This document shows, piece after piece, positions 1 through 8,471 of a stretch of 29,916 nt of DNA. The translations under genes were made by a program, and so were the position numbers. Source of the stretch: CAWFKW01 sp964568655 (GTDB lineage: Bacteria; Bacteroidota; Ignavibacteria; Tepidaquicellales; OLB5); assembly GCA_964568655.1 (NCBI GenBank), contig CAZMRG010000029.1, forward strand, positions 1 to 29,916, in the 5' to 3' direction. A model generated the notes under the pieces. The model was not told the origin of the DNA. It ran no database searches and saw nothing but the letters and a program-made list of their open reading frames with translations. The number at the start of each line of letters is the position of its first letter. Position 1 is the stretch's first letter.

Positions 1-2
1 AT

Positions 3-401
3 AAAAGTGTAACGGTATTTAAGCCGAACAGAAAAGAAGTACAGGAAGCGCTTGCAATGATAATTGACGGGGATGAATCAGTCAAAAGCGCCGGCGAACG
101 ATTGATTGATAAACTTGATTGCGAATATCTCGTTTTGACGCGCGGAGAAAAAGGGATGGTTCTGTTTGACAAAGAAAAAAATAAAACCGCTGTATTAAAT
201 GTTCCAACGCTTGCCAGGAAAGTTGCCGATGTTTCAGGAGCAGGCGATACGGTTATATCAACAATCGCCGTGATGCTTGCCGGCGGCGCAAACATTATTG
301 AGGCGGTTAATCTCGCGAATCGCGCGGCCGGGATTGTTTGCGAGGAAGTTGGAATAATCCCGATTTACAAAAAAGCATTGATAGATTCATTGAAAGACTG
401 A
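3..401 (+). CDS. rfaE1: D-glycero-beta-D-manno-heptose-7-phosphate kinase, C-terminal part (partial, 5' end outside window)
   Basis: The frame is already open at the left edge and reads KSVTVFKPNRKEV before the first internal ATG, so the gene starts outside the window. The visible 132 residues are the C-terminal half of a PfkB/ribokinase-fold sugar kinase: KPNRKEV, the LTRGEKGM strand, and the phosphate-binding/catalytic motif DVSGAGDTV with the catalytic Asp in GAGD. The combination with an adenylyltransferase gene next door points to the heptose kinase (RfaE1/HldE N-domain), which phosphorylates heptose 7-phosphate at C1 in the cytoplasm for ADP-heptose synthesis. In enterobacteria kinase and adenylyltransferase are fused; here they are separate genes about 190 bp apart. 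Other PfkB sugar kinases cannot be fully excluded from a partial sequence. Confidence 0.87.
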   Translation, partial: KSVTVFKPNRKEVQEALAMIIDGDESVKSAGERLIDKLDCEYLVLTRGEKGMVLFDKEKNKTAVLNVPTLARKVADVSGAGDTVISTIAVMLAGGANIIEAVNLANRAAGIVCEEVGIIPIYKKALIDSLKD

Positions 402-450
402 GGAATAGCAATAATGTTGTCTTTTCTCATTGGAATCTATATGTGAAGTA

Positions 451-578
451 ATTGCCACGACCTTCAGGTCGTGGATAAAATGAAGCACAATTCCCGGACT
501 TTAGTCCATAATATTTTGTTATCGGCTAAAGCCAGAAAGTTATTAACATTATGTCCACGACCTGAAGGTCGTGGCAAT
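451..578. repeat. REP/MITE-like palindromic element with perfect 24-bp terminal inverted repeats
   Basis: Positions 451-474 and 555-578 are exact 24-bp reverse complements of each other, and each is itself a hairpin (CCACGACCT ... AGGTCGTGG around a 2-nt centre). Between them lie two more short palindromes: GGACTTTAGTCC (496-507) and GGCTAAAGCC (524-533). Four nested palindromes in 128 bp between two related genes resemble the REP/BIME elements mobilised by REP-associated tyrosine transposases (inference). No transposase is present and no target duplication is obvious. The element fills most of the rfaE1-rfaE2 spacer and creates an open frame running into rfaE2. Confidence 0.8.
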
Positions 579-590
579 AAAACTCTGGAA

Positions 591-1079
591 ATGATTGATA
601 TAGTAATATTCCAAAATTTTGATGAGATTAGCGAACCGGTAAAAAAGCTGAAATCAGCAGGAAAGAAGATTGTGTTTACAAACGGCGTTTTTGATATTAT
701 TCACAGGGGACATGTTGAATACCTGACAGCGGCCAAAGAGCTTGGGGATATTTTAATAGTAGGGATGAATTCGGATAAGTCTGTAAAGATCATTAAAGGC
801 GATAAGCGCCCGATTGTGAGTGAAGAAAACCGCGCATTTGTTTTATCGAACCTGAAACCGGTGGACTACGTTGTTATTTTTAACGAGGATAACCCTCTTG
901 AATTGATCAGACGTATTCTTCCGGATGTATTGGTTAAGGGCGCTGACTGGGAAAAAGACAAAATTATTGGCAGCGATGTTGTGATTGCAAACGGGGGGGA
1001 AGTAAAGACAATTAAATTTGTGGAAAATAATTCTTCCACAAATATCATTGAATCTGTTATTGAAAAGTACTGCAAGTAA
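591..1079 (+). CDS. rfaE2: D-glycero-beta-D-manno-heptose 1-phosphate adenylyltransferase
   Basis: This 162-residue protein is a cytidylyltransferase-like nucleotidyltransferase: GKKIVFTNGVFDIIHRGHVEYL carries the HxGH nucleotide-binding motif (H38, H41), followed by GMNSDKSVKIIKGDKRPI and a C-terminal ENNSSTNII segment typical of RfaE2. It transfers AMP from ATP to heptose 1-phosphate, giving ADP-heptose for the lipopolysaccharide core. The frame stays open upstream to a GTG at 471, but those about 40 residues are encoded by the palindromic repeat at 451-578 and do not belong to the family, so I start at the ATG at 591 (MIDIVIF). The Shine-Dalgarno there is weak. It follows the kinase gene and precedes tamB by about 35 nt, consistent with one operon. 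Confidence 0.92.
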   Translation: MIDIVIFQNFDEISEPVKKLKSAGKKIVFTNGVFDIIHRGHVEYLTAAKELGDILIVGMNSDKSVKIIKGDKRPIVSEENRAFVLSNLKPVDYVVIFNEDNPLELIRRILPDVLVKGADWEKDKIIGSDVVIANGGEVKTIKFVENNSSTNIIESVIEKYCK

Positions 1080-1113
1080 ATCCGGATTATTGAAACCGGA
1101 ATAAGAAGTATAA

Positions 1114-4100
1114 TTGGCGGATATTAAAAATAAAGCAGAAACACCCAAGACGGTAAAGCCGAAGAAGAAGAGAAGAATTCTTCTTTCTATCTTAATGACT
1201 TTTACTATCTTTCTGCTTTTTATTGCGCTGCTCGTTTCAGCTACACAAACCAGGGTCTTCAGAAACTGGTTATCCGGATACATCACCGATAAGATCAACG
1301 AATCGTTCAGCGAAAAGGATTCTCACCTGAGTTTTGGCTCGCTTGAGGGAAATTTTTTCAGCGAAATTATCCTCACCGACGCAAAGCTAAAGGTGAAGAA
1401 TGACGACATGGTCGAATTTGAAAGGCTGAAGGTCCACTTTGATATTTTCCAGCTGCTTGAAAAAAAGGTTACTTTGAAAGAAGTAATACTTCTTAATCCT
1501 ACAGTAAATTTCGTAAAAGTTAAAGATGCCAAAGGCGATTCTGTCTGGAATTTTGCTTATTTGTTTTCTTCCGAAAAAAAGGATACAACTAAAAGCGAAT
1601 TTGAGTGGAAAATAAACGTCGAAAGATTAAGAATAGAGAATCTGAATTTAGTTATGCTTGGCGTTAAACCGCAGGATCTGCCCGTTTCGGCATTAAAAAT
1701 CGCTCCATCAAAATCTCTTGACTTAAATAATCTTAAGATCAGTAACTTCACGATCGAAACAAGCGCTTACTATGATAAAAATTCGGCGCAGCTTCAAATA
1801 GGGTATCTTGGATTTAATTCCAATTTTGGTTTTGATTTAAAGGGACTCACGGGTAATTTTTTCCTCTCAAGCTCAAGGGCTGAGGTAAATAAGCTCAATA
1901 TAGAAACATCACGAAGCTGGATCCAGCTTGATTATGTTTTTATTGATAAAATGGATATAATGAATATTGCAGGCCTGCCATCGTTTAAGGGCAAGGATAT
2001 GAAAATGCATATGATAGCGAAGACAGTAGACTTTGATGACCTGAAAAGCTTTCTGGAGCCGCTAAATTTTCTTAACGGCAAAGTGTTTTGCGATATAGAA
2101 TGCGACGGGAAATTTGACGACTTTAAAGTTAATAAATGTTTATTAAGAACCCAAAACAGCGATATGAACTTCCATGGCAGGATGGTGAATCTGATAACCC
2201 CCGATCATTTGTATTTTGAAATGGCCGGGGATAATCTTGTAATGGATCCTGCTGATACAAAAGTTCATTTGCCGGGCTTACCGATCCCCGATTATTCGTA
2301 TTTGGGAAAAGTGACAGGTTCATTAACATATAAAGGCGAGCCAAATAATTTTCAAACTACTTACGATGTCCATTCAACAGCAGGAGATGCCAAAGGGTTC
2401 TTTAATTTGAATTTAACTACTCCGGCATTTGATTATAGCTGCGCGTGCGAAACCAGGGGCGCAAATATAGGGAAGGTTTTAAAGGATGAGAAACTCGAAA
2501 GCAATCTGAATGGTAAAGTAGAGTTCAGCGGAAGCGGGTTCACGCTTGCGAATATTCATACCAAGCTGACCTACGAGCTGAGTTCTTCAAAATTCGGAGA
2601 ATATGCTATTGATAATTCTTCGGGGACAATCTCGTTCAACAATTATAATATCGAAACCGATCTAAAATATGTTTCTCATGATGCTAATGCACAAATTGCA
2701 GGAACGGTAAATATCGCGGATCTTAAAAACCCTAAATATGATTTAAAAGGGAAAATATCTAATTTCAATTTAGCCGCGTTTACAAAAAAACCTGATGATA
2801 AAAGCAATATAAACTGTACGTTTAACATTAACGGGAACGGAATTTCTCCTGAGAACCTGGAGGGAAATTATGAAATGGATTTTGCCAATTCATATTATGG
2901 GAAATTTGATATTCCTGCAACTCCGGTGAGACTCAAAGTATCTACCGGGGGCACAACAGATAATATTACTTTTACTTCAAATCTATTTGATTTCAAAGCA
3001 GACGGGCAGTTTAAGATCGAACAGATCGCCGAAACTGTGATGAACAATATTAATCTGATCAATAATCAAATCAGCCGGAAATTCAATCTTGACACGCTGC
3101 TTCCTGAGCGGCCGGTGACTTTAACAACTTCGAATGTTAATTTTAATTATGAGTTTAAGACCAAAAATTCTGACGCCATAGCTAAGCTGTTCTATTTTGA
3201 GGATTTCAGATTTGATGGCACAGCGAAAGGATATATCAGGAACAACGCCAATGGCTTTGATGCCGCATCCGAGATAAACCTTGCAGATTTCTCGTATTTT
3301 GATTCTTTGTTTGTGCTGAAAAAGGCGAATATTTCGATGCATCACACCAATAATTACAGCAATGCCGCTGAAAAAGATAAAGGGAATTTCGCTCCGTTCA
3401 ATTCTACAATAGATGTGACCGCCGATAAAGTTCATTATGGAACTTCAAACTTTGACAGCGTTAGGATCAATTGGGACCTTCGGGATGAAAACCAGTTGTT
3501 CAGATTTAAAGCAAAACAGGATACGACTTTCAATGTAGCCTTTAATGGCTTTATAGATCTTTCGAAAGACTCTATTAGTTTTGTGATGAAGAATTTCAGA
3601 GTATACTATAATAAGTTTCTGGTTCAGAATGATGGGGATATTTATGTTAACTATGACCCTACAAGGTCCGAAAGAACGTTTAATTTCAGCAGGTTCCGAC
3701 TGGCAAGCGATAAGCTTAAAGTCGATATAGAAGGTAAGTATTCTATAAGCGGTTCAAGCGATTTTAGCGCTGAATTTGATGATATTGATATTCCAAAACT
3801 GCTGCAATATGTATATGATCCTCAATCCATCTACGTTCCTGCAGGAAGTAAAGATGAGTTTAAGACGCCCGTTAACGGAAATATTACAAGGTTCCTGCTG
3901 ACCTATAAAGGAACAGTTGATAATCCGAAATTAGGAATTGAATTGAACTCGGGTATGATAAGGTATCAAAGCACAAAGATAGGGCGTATTGATGCGTTTG
4001 TGGATTATGCGGATAAGAAACTCTCGACAGATGTTCTGGTACTGAATGACCTCGGCAAGGGCAGCCTAAGGCTGACGGGGGATGTTCCTTTCAATAATCC

Positions 4101-5694
4101 TTTGGTTGCACCCGATAGCGCTTCTTATTTTTCAGCTCTTGAGTCTCCTATGAATCTTGGATTGAAGGCCAAGGATTTCCAGCTGAATTTCTTCAGCAAG
4201 CTTATTCCGAATTTTACGGAAATAAACGGATTCATGAATGGTGAATTAGCCTCAACCGGAACAATTACAGACCCGCAATTAACAGGCGAAGTAAAAGTTG
4301 ATAAAGGCAGGTTTCTGCTGCAGATAAATAATTTGTATTACAGGTTCAACACTACATTAAGAGCCGAGAACTCGGATTTAATAGTGCAAAATTTCACAGT
4401 CTATTACATAGATGACGACAGGCGGCATCTTGATGTGAACGGAAGAATAAATTTCTCAGGATTGAGGCTTAATAATATTGACCTGACAACCACCGGTGAT
4501 GTTAAGGTATTGGACAGGTCCTCAAAACAAACCAGGTTTGGATTCTATGGCGATATGATAGCGGGCATTGGATCGCCGGCTATTACTATAAAAGGAAATT
4601 TGGACCGACTGTATGTTGAAGGCCAGCTCTTAATAAAAGAAGGCAACCTGATCTTTCCGTCACTGCAGGGGCTTGAATATAATATTTATGCGGATGACTA
4701 TGTTTACAGAATCCTTAACGATACTGTTGGCAACAGGTACCTGGATACTGAAGTGGTTGTAAAAGAAAATCAGCTGAACGAAATTGACCCGTTCATTAAA
4801 TACAAGTTTCAGCTTGCAAATAAACCGGCATCATTTGCCGATAATATTGTATATAATCTCTCGGTAAAGACTGAAAAGAACGTTTATGTTACTATAAACT
4901 TTAACGAACTCACTAAGGAAGAATTGTTCGGAGAGATCAGCGGCAATCTTTTGATCGAAAATAAAGACAGCAAAGACGTAAATTTTTTCGGAAATATGGA
5001 TATTGTGGGAGATTCATATTACAGGATCTACTATAAGAATTTTAAAATTCAGAACAGCAAGCTTATATTTGAAGGGCCTTATGATAACCCTACGCTATCT
5101 ATCAGCGCACAATACCAGAACATAAGAACGATTCAGAATAATGAACAGGAAATTGTGTATGTTGTCTTATCAATAACAGGCACAAAGAAAAAGCCTCTTC
5201 TGACGTTCAAGCTATTAAATGAACAGGGCGTAGAAATGGGAGGAGCGAATGAAACTTCAAACGCACTTTCTTACCTGTTGTTTGGCGTACCGCTAAACAG
5301 CGTCACAGTGGGCTCGCGTACGGATATTTTGGGGTCTCTGGGTAATAACGCTATTTCAACTTTCAGCTCATCATACCTATCAAGCCTGGTTCGGCAGGTA
5401 GCCCCGTTCATTTTAAATACCGAAGTTATTTATGAAGGAGGCGGATTCACTCGCGGCACTGATTTGAGGATCACATCTGAAATTGGAGGCGCAATAGTGC
5501 GCTTTGGCGGAAAAGTGCTTTCGGATATTAACAACGCTGAAGTGAGCATAGAGTATCCGCTGAATAAGCTATTAGGAATGAACATACTTAATAACCTGCT
5601 GCTTGAAATTACAAGAGAAGTGAAGAACACCGATTTTTCAATAAAAAATTCTGTTGAAACCGGAATTGGACTTACATATAAGATCAATTTTTAA
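1114..5694 (+). CDS. tamB: TamB-family translocation/assembly protein (DUF490 C-terminus)
   Basis: A 1526-residue protein starting at TTG 1114; the next Met lies inside the membrane segment, so TTG is the best start. A basic stretch (KPKKKRR) precedes one transmembrane anchor (about residues 21-43). The rest is a very long, repetitive beta-rich chain with AsmA/TamB-type segments, ending in the DUF490 domain (about residues 1130-1526), with NALSYLLFGVPL near the end and a terminal aromatic (YKINF). TamB-family proteins are anchored in the inner membrane, span the periplasm as a hydrophobic groove, and serve outer-membrane protein assembly and/or phospholipid transport. No tamA/bamA is visible in the window. 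It sits between ADP-heptose genes and rnr, and its stop is only 20 nt before the inferred rnr start. Confidence 0.9.
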   Translation: MADIKNKAETPKTVKPKKKRRILLSILMTFTIFLLFIALLVSATQTRVFRNWLSGYITDKINESFSEKDSHLSFGSLEGNFFSEIILTDAKLKVKNDDMVEFERLKVHFDIFQLLEKKVTLKEVILLNPTVNFVKVKDAKGDSVWNFAYLFSSEKKDTTKSEFEWKINVERLRIENLNLVMLGVKPQDLPVSALKIAPSKSLDLNNLKISNFTIETSAYYDKNSAQLQIGYLGFNSNFGFDLKGLTGNFFLSSSRAEVNKLNIETSRSWIQLDYVFIDKMDIMNIAGLPSFKGKDMKMHMIAKTVDFDDLKSFLEPLNFLNGKVFCDIECDGKFDDFKVNKCLLRTQNSDMNFHGRMVNLITPDHLYFEMAGDNLVMDPADTKVHLPGLPIPDYSYLGKVTGSLTYKGEPNNFQTTYDVHSTAGDAKGFFNLNLTTPAFDYSCACETRGANIGKVLKDEKLESNLNGKVEFSGSGFTLANIHTKLTYELSSSKFGEYAIDNSSGTISFNNYNIETDLKYVSHDANAQIAGTVNIADLKNPKYDLKGKISNFNLAAFTKKPDDKSNINCTFNINGNGISPENLEGNYEMDFANSYYGKFDIPATPVRLKVSTGGTTDNITFTSNLFDFKADGQFKIEQIAETVMNNINLINNQISRKFNLDTLLPERPVTLTTSNVNFNYEFKTKNSDAIAKLFYFEDFRFDGTAKGYIRNNANGFDAASEINLADFSYFDSLFVLKKANISMHHTNNYSNAAEKDKGNFAPFNSTIDVTADKVHYGTSNFDSVRINWDLRDENQLFRFKAKQDTTFNVAFNGFIDLSKDSISFVMKNFRVYYNKFLVQNDGDIYVNYDPTRSERTFNFSRFRLASDKLKVDIEGKYSISGSSDFSAEFDDIDIPKLLQYVYDPQSIYVPAGSKDEFKTPVNGNITRFLLTYKGTVDNPKLGIELNSGMIRYQSTKIGRIDAFVDYADKKLSTDVLVLNDLGKGSLRLTGDVPFNNPLVAPDSASYFSALESPMNLGLKAKDFQLNFFSKLIPNFTEINGFMNGELASTGTITDPQLTGEVKVDKGRFLLQINNLYYRFNTTLRAENSDLIVQNFTVYYIDDDRRHLDVNGRINFSGLRLNNIDLTTTGDVKVLDRSSKQTRFGFYGDMIAGIGSPAITIKGNLDRLYVEGQLLIKEGNLIFPSLQGLEYNIYADDYVYRILNDTVGNRYLDTEVVVKENQLNEIDPFIKYKFQLANKPASFADNIVYNLSVKTEKNVYVTINFNELTKEELFGEISGNLLIENKDSKDVNFFGNMDIVGDSYYRIYYKNFKIQNSKLIFEGPYDNPTLSISAQYQNIRTIQNNEQEIVYVVLSITGTKKKPLLTFKLLNEQGVEMGGANETSNALSYLLFGVPLNSVTVGSRTDILGSLGNNAISTFSSSYLSSLVRQVAPFILNTEVIYEGGGFTRGTDLRITSEIGGAIVRFGGKVLSDINNAEVSIEYPLNKLLGMNILNNLLLEITREVKNTDFSIKNSVETGIGLTYKINF

Positions 5695-5714
5695 AAATTT
5701 AAACACATATAACG

Positions 5715-7832
5715 CTGCCCAGACAGAAACAAAATAATATTAAGAGCCAAATTATAAACCTCTTCAAAGCGAATCCATCAACAAGTATAAAGTTTAACGC
5801 GCTCTGCAAGAGGCTTTCGGTAAATAAAACGGCAAAGGCCGAGGCAAGAGATTACCTGCGGGAATTAATTGATGAGAGGCTTCTGGTTAAGAACGGAAAA
5901 TATTACGAGCTATGGCAAAAAAGCGAGAGCTACGAAGGCAAGATTGTTCTCGACAGGGATAACGAATATTCCGTTGAATTGCATACAGAAGATGGGTTCG
6001 AACGCTTATTAATTAAGAAAAAGAATTTGTTAACGGCTTTGGTGGGAGATACTGTCGAGGTTACGATTGTCGAGTTTTCGGGAACAAACGAGCGCGAGGC
6101 CATTGTGGAGAAAATAGTTGACAGGGCAAAACACAGGATTGTGGGCAAGCTGCAAATGGGTAATGGCTTTGCATTTGTTATTCCGGATGACAGGAAATTC
6201 AGAAAAGATTTATATGTTTCTGATAAGAATCTAAAAGGAGCGCTCAACGGAGATAAGGTTGTATGCGAGATAATCCTTTGGGAATACCAGGATATATCGC
6301 CGGAAGGAAAGATAATTGAGGTTCTTGGAAAAGCAGGAGACGTTAAAACTGAGTTCAAAGCGCTCATAAAAAAATACGGGCTTACAAAAATATTCCCCAA
6401 GAATGTAAAAGATGAATTGAAACGGCTTGAAGGAGAAAGTGATTTTGAGATTTCGGGCGCTGAGGTTAAGAAAAGAATGGATCTTCGCAAATACACAATT
6501 TTCACAATAGATCCTGTTGACGCGAAAGATTTTGATGATGCGGTTTCAATTGAATTAAAAGAAGACGGAACATACATACTTGGCGTGCATATTGCAGACG
6601 TGAGCCATTATGTTACAGAAGGCTCGGAACTTGACGGCGAGGCTTTGCATAGAGGAACAAGCGCTTATTTGATGAACGACGTAGTCCCCATGCTTCCTGA
6701 AAAGCTTTCAAATGATGTTTGTTCATTGAAAGAAGGAGTTGACAGGCTTACTTTTTCAGTGTTCATGGAAGTTACCCGGAAAGGCGATGTGAGCGATTAC
6801 AAAATCACAAAGTCGGTTATAAACAGCAAAAAACGTTTTACATACGAGGAAGTTCAGAAAATAATTGATTCGCAGAAAGGAAAATTCTTAAAAGAGATCA
6901 ATTTAATGAATGAGCTTCATAAAATTCTTTTTAAGAGAAGGCTAGAAGAGGGGAGCCTTGATTTTGAAACGCAGGAAGTTTCGTTTACAATAAATAAGGA
7001 AGGCGCTATTGAAAGTATTAAACCCAAAGAAAGGCTTGATTCAATGCGCTTGATAGAGGATTTTATGCTTCTTGCAAACAAGTGCATTTCGATATTCATA
7101 GAGCGGCAGGACCCAAAACCGCCGTTCGTATATAGAATTCACGATAAGCCGGATATTAAAAAGATACGCGAGCTATCCCAGTTTGTAAAACAATTCGGGA
7201 TAAATCTCAACCCGGAGAGCAAGAAATCTATCCAGGAAATGCTGGAAGAAATAAAAGGAAAGCCGGAAGAATACCTGGTTAATGATATAACGATCCGATC
7301 AATGGCTAAAGCCATATATTCTGAGGAGAATATTGGACATTACGGATTGGGGTTTAAGCATTATACTCATTTTACGTCGCCTATAAGGCGCTATCCTGAT
7401 TTGATTGTCCACAGAATCCTGTTTGAAGTACTTAATGGAATTTCACAGGATAGGATAAGCCATTACAGGGATGCGCTGCCGGGAATCTGCAAACAATCAA
7501 CTGACATGGAAATAAATGCAGTGCAGGCTGAGCGCGATGCGATAAAAATTCTGCAAATTCAGTATCTTGAAAGCCATGTGGGAAATGAATTCTGGGGAAT
7601 TATTTCGGGGGTTTCAGAGTACGGCGTTTATATTGAGATAACTGAAAATTTGATTGAAGGGATGGTGCGTCTGAAAGACTTAAACGACGATTATTATATT
7701 CTTGACGAAAAGAATTTTCAACTTGTCGGCCGCCACAGAAGAAAGAAATACAGGATTGGCGACAAAGTTAAAGTCAGGGTGCAAAGACTGGATAAAGAAA
7801 AAAAGTGGATAGATTTTGTAATAATTGGATAA
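5715..7832 (+). CDS. rnr: Ribonuclease R (start codon non-canonical)
   Basis: RNase R is a processive 3'-5' exoribonuclease that degrades structured RNA. From the inferred start the protein has 705 residues, normal for the family: a winged-helix N-domain (about 10-70), two cold-shock/OB domains (about 75-190; GFAFVIPDD in the second), the RNB catalytic domain with IDPVDAKDFDDA (Asp 266, 272, 274, 275 bind Mg2+), the HFTSPIRRYPDL motif, and a C-terminal S1 domain (about from 625; GVSEYGVYIEI). The first ATG/GTG/TTG in frame is TTG at 5979, inside the first OB domain. Homologous protein clearly continues upstream to about 5715, where CTG is the likeliest start (ATT at 5739 is another choice). 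The previous in-frame stop is at 5700-5702. No Shine-Dalgarno is seen. Confidence 0.9.
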   Translation: MPRQKQNNIKSQIINLFKANPSTSIKFNALCKRLSVNKTAKAEARDYLRELIDERLLVKNGKYYELWQKSESYEGKIVLDRDNEYSVELHTEDGFERLLIKKKNLLTALVGDTVEVTIVEFSGTNEREAIVEKIVDRAKHRIVGKLQMGNGFAFVIPDDRKFRKDLYVSDKNLKGALNGDKVVCEIILWEYQDISPEGKIIEVLGKAGDVKTEFKALIKKYGLTKIFPKNVKDELKRLEGESDFEISGAEVKKRMDLRKYTIFTIDPVDAKDFDDAVSIELKEDGTYILGVHIADVSHYVTEGSELDGEALHRGTSAYLMNDVVPMLPEKLSNDVCSLKEGVDRLTFSVFMEVTRKGDVSDYKITKSVINSKKRFTYEEVQKIIDSQKGKFLKEINLMNELHKILFKRRLEEGSLDFETQEVSFTINKEGAIESIKPKERLDSMRLIEDFMLLANKCISIFIERQDPKPPFVYRIHDKPDIKKIRELSQFVKQFGINLNPESKKSIQEMLEEIKGKPEEYLVNDITIRSMAKAIYSEENIGHYGLGFKHYTHFTSPIRRYPDLIVHRILFEVLNGISQDRISHYRDALPGICKQSTDMEINAVQAERDAIKILQIQYLESHVGNEFWGIISGVSEYGVYIEITENLIEGMVRLKDLNDDYYILDEKNFQLVGRHRRKKYRIGDKVKVRVQRLDKEKKWIDFVIIG

Positions 7833-7849
7833 GTAATAAATATATGTCA

Positions 7850-7920
7850 CCTTATCCTACTCTTCTCATTTTAAGGAGATAGGTATCCCTGTGCTGCAAC
7901 AAGCAGGCGATAGGGAGGGA
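7850..7920. repeat. Structured intergenic DNA, possibly a decayed palindromic repeat
   Basis: Between the convergent ends of rnr and mscL lie two imperfect palindromes: one around TCTC/GAGA at about 7852-7884 (a TATCCTACT-type arm against AGATAGGTA), the other with TCCCTGT/ATAGGGA at 7886-7892 and 7910-7916 enclosing TGC...GCA. No T-tract follows on either strand, so this is not a classic terminator. It could be the remnant of an interspersed repeat or a weak bidirectional terminator; I cannot decide. Confidence 0.3.
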
Positions 7921-7931
7921 CGGGTTCAATA

Positions 7932-8342
7932 CTATTTTTTCAGCAGATCTCTTATTTCAGTCAGTAACATAATTTCCGCAGGCGGAGGAGCCGCGACTTT
8001 CTCAACATTTCTTACAGCGTCAATTTTATTAATGATCTTTACAAGCATAAATATGCAGAACGCGATAATCAAAAAGTCAATCACTGACTGAATGAACATT
8101 CCGTAATTTAAAGATACTGCTTCAACCGGCTTCCCCGCTGCGTCCACAGTTGCGCCCTTTAGAATTATTTTTAGATCGGCAAAGCTAACGCCGCCCAAAA
8201 TAAAACCAATTGGCGGCATTATAATATCCCCAACAACCGATGATACAATTTTTCCGAAAGCGCCGCCGATAATTACGCCCACGGCAAGGTCAATTACGTT
8301 TCCCCGGGCAATGAAGGTTTTGAAATCTTTAATTATACTCAT
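7932..8342 (-). CDS. mscL: Large-conductance mechanosensitive channel MscL
   Basis: At 136 residues this matches the usual MscL length. The N-terminal amphipathic helix and first transmembrane segment are unmistakable (DFKTFIARGNVIDLAVGVIIG, split: IARGNVIDLAVG with the pore-lining small residues), followed by VSSVVGDIIMPPIG, a periplasmic loop (about 45-75), a second transmembrane helix (SVIDFLIIAFCIFMLV), and a charged C-terminal helix with LLTEIRDLLKK. The homopentamer opens under membrane tension to release solutes on hypo-osmotic shock. A Shine-Dalgarno AGAGAGG lies upstream of the ATG. It stands alone on the minus strand, converging with rnr. Confidence 0.97.
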   Translation of the reverse strand: MSIIKDFKTFIARGNVIDLAVGVIIGGAFGKIVSSVVGDIIMPPIGFILGGVSFADLKIILKGATVDAAGKPVEAVSLNYGMFIQSVIDFLIIAFCIFMLVKIINKIDAVRNVEKVAAPPPAEIMLLTEIRDLLKK

Positions 8343-8372
8343 CTTTTAACCTCTCTTAAAATATTCACATTT

Positions 8373-8402
8373 CAAAGATAAATTATAAACAAATATATCA
8401 AT
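8373..8402 (-). promoter_or_regulatory. Putative Bacteroidota-type promoter of mscL
   Basis: On the minus strand TATCTTTG (8380-8373) matches the TAnnTTTG -7 element exactly, about 30 nt before the mscL ATG. A TTTG-like ATTG lies at 8402-8399 with an 18-bp spacer (19 is usual). The -33 element has one mismatch, so this is tentative. Confidence 0.35.
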
Positions 8403-8471
8403 AATATGATAATTATTCTACAGGATGAATTGAAGAAATGTAAAGGATTAGCCTATTCCAGTTAAGCCTGT

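Noticed and set aside
471..590. N-terminal 40 residues of the rfaE2 reading frame starting at GTG 471
   Set aside because: They are translated from the palindromic repeat, do not fit the family, and an ATG with the family N-terminus lies at 591.
5930..6577. 215-residue open frame on the minus strand inside rnr
   Set aside because: Antisense to conserved RNase R domains, Ser/Phe-rich with no domain motifs; a shadow frame.
7891..8091. Plus-strand 66-residue frame overlapping mscL
   Set aside because: Antisense to MscL transmembrane coding sequence, which makes hydrophobic-looking antisense frames.
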